Of a stretch of 64,000 bases of DNA, positions 56,919 to 64,000 are shown piece by piece. Position 1 is the first letter of the stretch, and every line of letters starts with the position of its first letter. The position numbers and the translations under genes were made by a program. The DNA is from Tetragonia tetragonoides (Eukaryota > Streptophyta > Magnoliopsida > Caryophyllales > Aizoaceae), in assembly GCA_038025085.1 (NCBI GenBank), contig CM076141.1, forward strand, positions 15,812,001-15,876,000. Direction: 5' to 3'. The notes beneath the pieces are model-generated. The model was not told where the DNA came from. It ran no database searches and was given only the letters and a program-made list of their open reading frames with translations.

Positions 56919-58043
56919 GACCACGACTTACTAATTCATTTCATGCTCTTGACAATGAATAGTAAATAACGACGATAATGATAATTCAATACGATGAGAA
57001 TTAAACATGCTTTAATTCAATAACAACGATAATTCAATAATGATGACAAGTAATGTCTAGCACAATTTCGGCAGCACTTCGACAGGGTAATATGATATCC
57101 GAAAATTCACAAATCACCAGAGACATTCAACGATAATATATAGGTGCTCACTAGCACTCAGTAATACCCATACCAATTAGCATATAATTAATAGCATAAT
57201 AATATTAATAATTCGCTATTCAACAATTGTCCGATAATCATCATATGGACTAATTAATTTCCAAAACAGGCTAACATCAACATGGTAATTATAACTCATA
57301 TTTACAGCAGTGAATCATGCTTAATAACGATGATATAATTTAATCATGCTTTGCATATTAAATTCACAATAAATTCCCAATTAGCACATAACACATCAAA
57401 ATAGTTTCGATGGGGCTTTGGAAGAAGGTAGGCATGAGCGCTTACCACTAATACGATACCAACAGTAAGTATGCTCCAACCAATCGACAATAATCACGCT
57501 TGCTCGTTAGGTCCTAATTAAAAACAATTACCGAATCAGTATTAATAAAATACGAAAATACAAAAAGTAACGAAATCTCAATCTGATATTTTTATTAAAT
57601 TCCTTGATTTATTTCAATAAATATGGGCTTTTGAAAATCCGAATTCCGATTCCGAATGAGTGCAAAAAAATAAAAACATTAAATCGAAAATACTGAAAAT
57701 CGAATTAATAACTACGAAAAATATAAAAACGAAACCCTAACTTTAAAACTAGGTCTAGGTCACGGGTACCCATGCATGGGACCCATAACCCAACCCAACA
57801 CCACCACCACCGCCCACTGGCCACCATGGCCGGTGGTGGTGGTCGCCGGACGTCCGACGAAGAGAGGAGAGAGAAACGCGAAAAGACAGAGAACGAGAGA
57901 ACGGGGGAGAGAGAAGAGGAGAGGGAGGAGGGGGCTCGGTCTCCGAGCCTGAGCCATCACCGGCGACCACCCAAGCGCGGCCTGGTGGTGCCGTGGTGGT
58001 TCAGGCGGCGCGACGGCCCAAAACAGGGGAGAGGGGAGAGGAG

Positions 58044-58045
<2 letters not shown>

Positions 58046-58120
<75 letters not shown>
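58046..58120. repeat. (GA)n microsatellite 1
   Basis: An uninterrupted GA run of about 37 units inside the Tekay-like LTR, on the transcribed side of its TATA box. The plus-strand frame through it encodes only Glu/Arg dipeptides. Confidence 0.95.
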
Positions 58121-58123
<3 letters not shown>

Positions 58124-58220
58124 GTTTACCGGAAGTGAGGGAGGCCGGCGGTGGTTCTCCGGTGGGTAGACCGAGGAGAGAGAGAGAGCCGGTGAGGAGA
58201 GAGAGGAGAGGGAGAGGACG

Positions 58221-58222
<2 letters not shown>

Positions 58223-58312
<90 letters not shown>
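58223..58312. repeat. (GA)n microsatellite 2
   Basis: An uninterrupted GA run of about 45 units, about 100 bp from the first. In element sense it is a CT tract shortly downstream of the predicted LTR transcription start, like a leader. Confidence 0.95.
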
Positions 58313-58317
<5 letters not shown>

Positions 58318-58723
58318 TGAGGCTTTTGGCTCAGTTTGCAAAAGTGATCAACTGTCTCACCTTTTCCTTATATAGGCCCTCAGTCAACCAAAATCAAATA
58401 CTACTAGGTTTAGGAATTAATTGAATAATTTTCTGATTTCAAAAGCTAATTTAAAACTAATTAAAACAATATGAATAATTCTTATTCATATATAAAATAT
58501 TATAATTAAACTCCTCAAAATTCATAAATGTAATTTATGAAAGTCTCATAATAATAATTAATATTATTATGGCTTCAATTGAATAAATCGAATCCTTAAA
58601 TGAATATACGATTTAATCTCCGAAACTATTTATAATCCATTTAGAATACGATTTAACTTCCGAACTATTTATAAACCATTTACAAATCGATATAATAATT
58701 ATAGAAAATATTGGGGTATCACA

Positions 58724-58989
58724 TTCTACCATCCTTAAAAGAAGTTTCGTCCCGAAATTTGAGACATGAAGTAATCACTTCCCAAAATAAAACGAGTTTA
58801 CCTATACGAAGGTATAAAACAATTTCTAGGACACTAACATATGCAAGATGAGCAAGTATGATCGTGATTCTAAGTTGATTAGCATGCACCATGCAATGCT
58901 TGATCATGCAATTCGTGCAAAGAGATAAACAAAACGAAATTTCAAGGCGTGACATTCTACCCTTCTTAAAAGGAGTTTCGTCCCGAAAC
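58724..58989 (-). repeat. Duplicated polypurine-tract block downstream of pol
   Basis: The block CATTCTACC(A/C)T(C/T)CTTAAAAG(A/G)AGTTTCGTCCCGAAA occurs at 58722 and again at 58951, about 229 bp apart. On the minus strand both give a purine-rich tract preceded by TTTCGGGACGAAACT. Only the 58722 copy abuts the LTR. Confidence 0.75.
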
Positions 58990-61900
58990 TCAAGTGGGAC
59001 TAGTACCTTCTAGGAAGAAGTCTGGATACTTCTCGCGCATCATGGATTCAGCTTCCCATGTTGCTTCCTCTTGACCTTGTCGAGACCAAACGACTTTGAC
59101 GATAGGTATACTCTTTGTTCGAGTTGAGCGCTCTTTACGATCCACAATCTTGATAGGACGCTCTTCATAAGTCAAACTTTCATCGAGATCGATCATTTCA
59201 GGTTGAACGACATGAGTTGGATCATGTACGTATCGCTTCAACTGAGAGGCATGAAACACACTGTGGACTTTTGCAAGTTCCACAGGTAAAGCTAATCGAT
59301 AAGCAACCTCACCAATCCTTTCCAGAATCTCGTAAGGTCCAATATAACGAGGACTTAACTTCCCCTTACGACCAAAACGCATGACACCTTTGGTAGGAGA
59401 TACTCGCAAAAGTACCTTGCTTCCTACCTCAAACTCTTCAGGTCTACGACCTCTATCTGCGTACGATTTCTGGCGATCTTGAGCACTACGCATCTTTGCT
59501 TGAATCACTTTGACCACTTCGACGGTCTGCTGGATCAATTCTGGACCCAAAACTGCAGTTTCACTAATGTCGTTCCAACAAACTGGCGATCTACACTTGC
59601 TACCATACAATGCTTCATATAATGCTCGATCAATGCTTGAGTGATAGCTATTGTTGTAAGAAAACTCGATCAACGGAATGTGTGTATCCCACGAGCCTTG
59701 ATACTCGAGAGCCCACGCTCGTAGCATATCCTCCAAGGTCTGAATCGTTCTTTCCGTCTGACCATCAGTTGCAGGATGAAAAGAAGTAATGAACTTCAAT
59801 TTGCTTCCAAGAGCTTCTTGCAATTTCTGCCAAAAGTGTGATAGAAATCTCGAATCTCTATCTGAAACGATATCCTCTGGAACACCATGAAGTCTCATGA
59901 CTTCCTTGACGTAAGCATCCGCTAGCTTCTCCATTTCCCAAGTGTCGTTCATTGGGATGAATCTCGCAACTTTCGTCAAACGATCCACAACTACCCAAAT
60001 GGCGTTGTTCTTCTTCTGTGTCAATGGTAAACCCATGACAAAGTCCATTGAAATTGAATTCCATTTCCACGTAGGGACCTCAAGCGATTGAATCATTCCA
60101 CCAGGTCTCTTGTGTTTGATCTTCACCTTCTAGCACGTCAGACACTTAGCCACGAATTCAGCGACATCTTGTTTCATACCTTTCCACCAGAACATTTGGT
60201 GAAGGTCTTTGTAAAGCTTGTCTCCACCAGGATGTACAGAATAAGGTGTGTTGTGAGCTTCACCCAGAATCTGACTCTTGATCTCCGGGTCATTCGGCAG
60301 ACAGACACGATCACGAAATCTCAAGACACCATCTTGACAAATAGAAAAGTCGTCGGATCTACCCTCGTCCTTGTGGAGTAGAATCCGTTAAGCATCCTCA
60401 TTTGAACTCTGTTTACCCTTGATCTCGTTGAGTAAGGTTGGTCGAACTGACGTATGTGCTAAGGTACATTGAACGTCACCTTTCAGCACCATCTCCACAT
60501 CTAGACTCTACAAGTCACGAATGATCTCCCTTGGAAGTACTAAAGCAGTGTTCAATGTATGACGAGTCTTTCTACTCAAAGCGTCAGCTACCACGTTAGC
60601 TTTCCCTTCGTGATACTGAATGTCGATGTCGTACTCCGTCAATAACTCTAGCCACGTTTTTTGTCGCATATTCAATTCCTTTTGTGTGAATATGTACTTG
60701 AGACTCTTGTGGTCCGTAAACATCTTGACAGCAGAACCATAGAGATAATGTCTCCAAATCTTTAAAGCAAACACGACAGCAGCGAGCTCTAAGTCATGAG
60801 TAGGGTAATTATCCTCGTGCTTCTTCAATTGTCTTGAGGCATAAGCCACTACCTTACCATGTTGCATCAAAACACAGCCTAAGCCATGCTTAGACGCGTC
60901 ACTATAGACTTCGTACCCTTCAGTTTCCGATGGCAAAGTCAAAATCGGCACGCTTGTAAGACGTTTCTTCAATTCTTGAAAAGCAGCTTCACACTTTTCT
61001 GACCACACGAACTTCGTCGTCTTTTTCATCAAGTTTGTCATAGGCTGCGCTATCTTGGAAAATCCTTCCACAGACCAATGATAGTAACCAGCTAACCCAA
61101 GAAAACTTCTGACCTCGGTCACGCTCTTTGGTGCAGACCAGTCTATAACAGCTCTAATCTTTTCCGGGTCAACAACAACTCCACTCTTAGACACCACATG
61201 TCCTAAGAAGGAAACAATTTCTAACCAAAACTCGCACTTCGACAGCTTGGCGTACTACTGATGTCGTCTCAAAATCTCGAAAACGGTTCGCAAGTGTCGC
61301 TCGTGCTCATCAGCGTTCTTCGAATAGAGCAAAATATCGTCAATAAAGACAACGACGAACTGATCGAGATAAGGCTGGAACGTACGGTTCATCAAATCCA
61401 TAAACTTCGCAGGTGTGTTCGTCAACCCAAAAGGCATCACCGTGAACTCGTAGTGTCCATACCTCGTCCTAAACGCGGTCTTTGCAATGTCAGGCTCGGA
61501 AATCCTGAGTTGATGGTATCCTGAACGTAGATCGATCTTGGAGAAAACAGTCGTTCCACGAAGTTGGTCAAATAGGTCGTCAATCCTCGGCAGTGGATAA
61601 CGATTCTTGATCATGATTTTGTTCAACTCTTGGTAGTCTATGCACAGTCTCATACTACCGTCCTTTTTACGTACGAACAGAACAGGAGCACCCAAAGGCG
61701 ATACATTCGGGCGTATGTATCCCTTCTCCAGTAGTTCCTCGAGTTGCGTTTTCAGTTCTTTCATCTCTGCAGGAGCCATACGATACGGAGCTTTCGAGAT
61801 TGGAGCAGAACCTGGAGCTAAGTCAATCATGAAGTCGATAATGCGTTGCGGAGGCATTCCTGGAATCTCGTCTGGAAAGACGTCAGCGTACTCCGAAACA

Positions 61901-63571
61901 ACTGGAATAGGTTTTGAAATTTCGGCTTCTCGACTTGTATCCAGTACATGACATAGGTAAATCTCTTCACTTTTAGTCATACACTCCTTTGCTTTCATGG
62001 TTGCCACTACCTTCAACTTTGGCTTAACCACGACTCCTTTGTAGGTAATCCTCCTACCCTTCGATCCACGCAGCGACTTGGCTAACCCTATACTTGGCTA
62101 ACCAATCCATTCCCAAAATCACGTCAAAATCCTTCAAATCCATCTGAATCAAATCCGTAGGCAAATCGGAACCAGCTATCCTAATCGGATACTTTTCATA
62201 CAACCCTTTACAATTAACAATCGTTCCATCTGGCATCCTAATATTTGCACTATACACAAAACTAGGCTCTAAACCTATCTTAGATGCAAAGCTCTTAGAA
62301 AGAACAGAGTGTGTTGCACCACTATCAAACAAAACAAAAGCAGGTTGAGCGTTAACGAGAAAAGTACCAGCGATCACATTCGGGTTCGCCTCAGCTTCAT
62401 TGCGGTTCAACACATAAACCCTTCCATTCACCCCCCTATTGTTGTTGTTGTTGTTCTGCACGGGGTTGGCAGGTGCTGGAAGTAGTGCTTGATTATTTGC
62501 AGCAGGAGCAGCAGTATTTTTGCGGTTGTTGTTGTTGTAACCCCCATTTTCACGGTAGTTACCACCATTTCCGCGATTCGCATTTCCAGTTTCACCACGA
62601 TTGTAGTTGTTATCGCGGTTCTAACCATTCTCGTTCCTTCCACGACTCCAGCATTCAGAAGCTTTGTGACCAGGCTTGTTGCACTCGTAGCATTGAAGTA
62701 CATCGCCACGACAGTTCTTGCCAGGATGCGTCTTGTTGCAGCGACTACAAGGCGTATTCCTCCTAGCTAAGATCGTAGCTCTATGACTATTCGAGTCACG
62801 ATTCCTGTTCCCGTTGTGGTTCTGACCACCTTGGTTGTTGTGATTGCCGTTGTTCGGCCTTGGCCTCTTATCTACGCCGCCTGACTGGGAAGAATTCCCT
62901 TCGTCACGTTTATGCTTTCCGAGCAACGAATCACGACGATCCACAGCACGCTCTTGGTTCAAGGCTTTCTCATACGCTCCCTGGAACGTTAGCGAGTTTC
63001 CCATAACAAAACGCTGTATGTCCCACTTCAAACCATCCTCGAACCTCTCGACCCGTTCAGCTTCGGTCGTCACCAAGTTAGGTGCAAAAGCAGCAAGCTC
63101 GTTGAACTTTGTTGCGTACTCAGCTACAGATAGCTTTCCTTGATAGATGTTCTCGAATTCCCGTTGCTTCTGGCGACGGACAGCTCTTCGATAGAACCGT
63201 TCACGAATAGACTCTTTGAACTCGGTCCACCCATATTCCTCAATGGTGAGTAGATCAGTGCCCACATCGTTCCACCACTTGTTAGCCTCACCCTTCAGGT
63301 AGTACGTAGCGGTGTTGACCTTCATGTTGTTGGGCCGATTAGTCGCCCTAAACAACTTCTCAAACTCAGTAATCCAGTTCTCAAGCTTGGTGGGCTCAGA
63401 GCCACCCTCAAACGTCGGAGGTTTGAGTGCATCGAAATCCCTAAAGTTGCGCGTCTCAGGGTTCTGCGCGTTGTGATCTTGCTCTTGGCGCTCTAGCTGG
63501 CGCGTGATGTGCTCGACCACGTTGGTAAGACCTACTTCTAGTCTTGCGAGTCGATCGTTGGTTGCCATCAT
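58990..63571 (-). pseudogene. gag-pol: Tekay-like gag-pol with chromodomain, several in-frame stops
   Basis: The frame opens at the ATG at 63571 (MMATNDRLARLEVGLTNVVE). Gag has WWNDVGTDLLTIEEYGW and a CCHC knuckle (CYECNKPGHKASEC, near 62690). TAG 62621-62623 interrupts an Asn/Gly-rich linker. Protease has LFDSGATHS (near 62330) and [11 protein letters not shown] frameshift near 62070 precedes RT, which has [19 protein letters not shown] and FIDDILLYS (near 61335). TAG 61255-61257 precedes the RNase H part ([18 protein letters not shown]), followed by TAG 60508-60510, TAA 60388-60390 and TAG 60130-60132. Integrase has a zinc region (HPGGDKLYKDLH, CLTC) and DDE residues in MDFVMGLP, SDRDSRF and DGQTERTIQ. 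The chromodomain (KVVWSRQGQEEATWEAE) lies near 59000-59140. All RT-to-chromodomain pieces share one frame. Confidence 0.93.
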
Positions 63572-64000
63572 AACAAATCTGAGACATAAAAGAGCAATGG
63601 TTGATCACCATTTCAGCAGAGTTGGCACATTTGACCCAAATCGAGGTCTAATTAAGAGAGATAGGTTATAATTGAAACCTTTATCTTGACATTTAGCAAA
63701 TAGCATATAAGTTCCAATGATCGACCTTACATTGTAGGTCTAAGCAACATACTTGCTTTGAATGTTCTCAGTTCCAATGCATAATAGTTCGATATGCAAT
63801 AACAAAGTAGACACATTGGTCTCACACGATTGATAAGCAATGACATTCACAATTCACACATCAAGACTCCATACTATTTTAGTAGGGCAATAAACAATGG
63901 CATTTGATTACATACAATACATGCTTAGCCTTTGGCTCACAATTGATATGATGATGCTCAATGAAAATTTTGCCATAACTCCGACATGGATTTCCCATCA
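63572..64000 (-). other. 5' leader of Tekay-like element
   Basis: Non-coding sequence upstream of gag in element sense. I see neither a primer-binding site (a GCTCTGATACCA-type complement) nor an LTR edge before the window ends. Confidence 0.55.

Larger units (their letters stand above)
55864..58723 (-). repeat. 3' LTR of Tekay-like chromovirus (2860 bp)
   Basis: Runs TGTAACACCCCCGAATTC to GGGGTATCACA, interrupting a unit of the tandem repeat at 55863. In element sense (minus) it starts TGTGATACCCC, and a TATA motif (CTATATAAGG, 58362-58371 on minus) lies about 350 bp in. Two long GA microsatellites (58046-58120 and 58223-58312) and a 102-bp tandem duplication (56716-56918) lie within it. 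The sequence just inside, read on minus (AAGGATGGTAGAA), is a purine-rich tract. The other LTR is beyond the window. Confidence 0.85.
55864..64000 (-). mobile_element. Tekay-like chromovirus (Ty3/gypsy), partial at right edge
   Basis: The minus-oriented element comprises the 3' LTR (55864-58723), a non-coding stretch with a duplicated purine-tract block (58724-58989), gag-pol (58990-63571) and a leader (63572-64000). The C-terminal chromodomain on pol and ~2.9-kb LTRs point to the Tekay/Del lineage. The 5' LTR and primer-binding site are not in the window. In-frame stops and a frameshift make it non-functional. Confidence 0.9.

Noticed and set aside
57772..58320. 182-codon plus-strand Arg/Glu-rich frame
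   Set aside because: Its length comes from the two GA microsatellites, and it is antisense to the transcribed part of the LTR.
1..64000. tRNA and rRNA genes
   Set aside because: I saw no cloverleaf-like A/B box pair other than the SINE at 5949 and no rRNA-like conserved block. Reading by eye could miss a tRNA; tRNAscan-SE would settle it.

Overview
This window is nuclear DNA of a flowering plant, almost certainly a eudicot. The evidence is a plant-type GCP4 (gamma-tubulin complex) gene with spliced exons, a cystatin-fold gene with eight GT-AG exons, and a dense layer of plant transposons (Ty3/gypsy of the Tat and Tekay groups, Copia-like solo LTR, CACTA, hAT and Tourist-like MITEs, LINE and SINE pieces). 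AT-rich spacers full of TTCAGTTCAG-type repeats fit Caryophyllales such as the spinach/quinoa group, but that is a weak inference.

Layout. 1-5415: 5' part of GCP4 on the minus strand, with a LINE fragment in its second intron; the rest of the gene would lie before base 1. 5446-8022: transposons piled up directly upstream of the GCP4 start (hAT MITE 31 bp from the ATG, tRNA-derived SINE, LINE RNase H fragment, hAT-like remnant). 8523-9494: solo LTR. 10-13.7 kb: an unrecognised ORF pair, an inverted pair of Tourist-like MITEs forming a large hairpin, and a 0.9-kb hAT MITE. 13.7-20.05 kb and 21.97-35.7 kb: two diverged copies of one segment. The first copy is split by a 4-kb hAT-like insertion that holds a possible four-exon small gene, and by a Copia-like solo LTR. 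The second is split by a complete 12.5-kb Tat-clade retrotransposon. Between the copies lies a microRNA-like foldback (20776-20995). 36.2-46 kb: a cystatin-superfamily gene on the plus strand, its upstream region interrupted by a long-TIR MITE. 46205-48312: a CACTA element carrying exon-like host fragments. 48.4-51.4 kb: hAT MITE and a 1.1-kb long inverted repeat. 51.6-55.86 kb: a ~157-bp tandem repeat with A/B alternation, broken by a CACTA-like piece, a 2.1-kb solo LTR and a Tekay-like chromovirus that runs off the right edge.

The most unusual object is the Tat element (22073-34566). Its gag-pol lies on the minus strand. Its other half carries a row of four units on the opposite strand, each with its own TATA box and ATG. 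One matches the 'putative gypsy type transposon' domain; the others encode basic, coiled-coil or acidic proteins I do not recognise. In both gypsy elements nearly all premature stops look like C-to-T changes (CAG to TAG, CAA to TAA, CGA to TGA), consistent with decay by deamination of methylated cytosine. Only GCP4 and the cystatin-like gene look like functional host genes.
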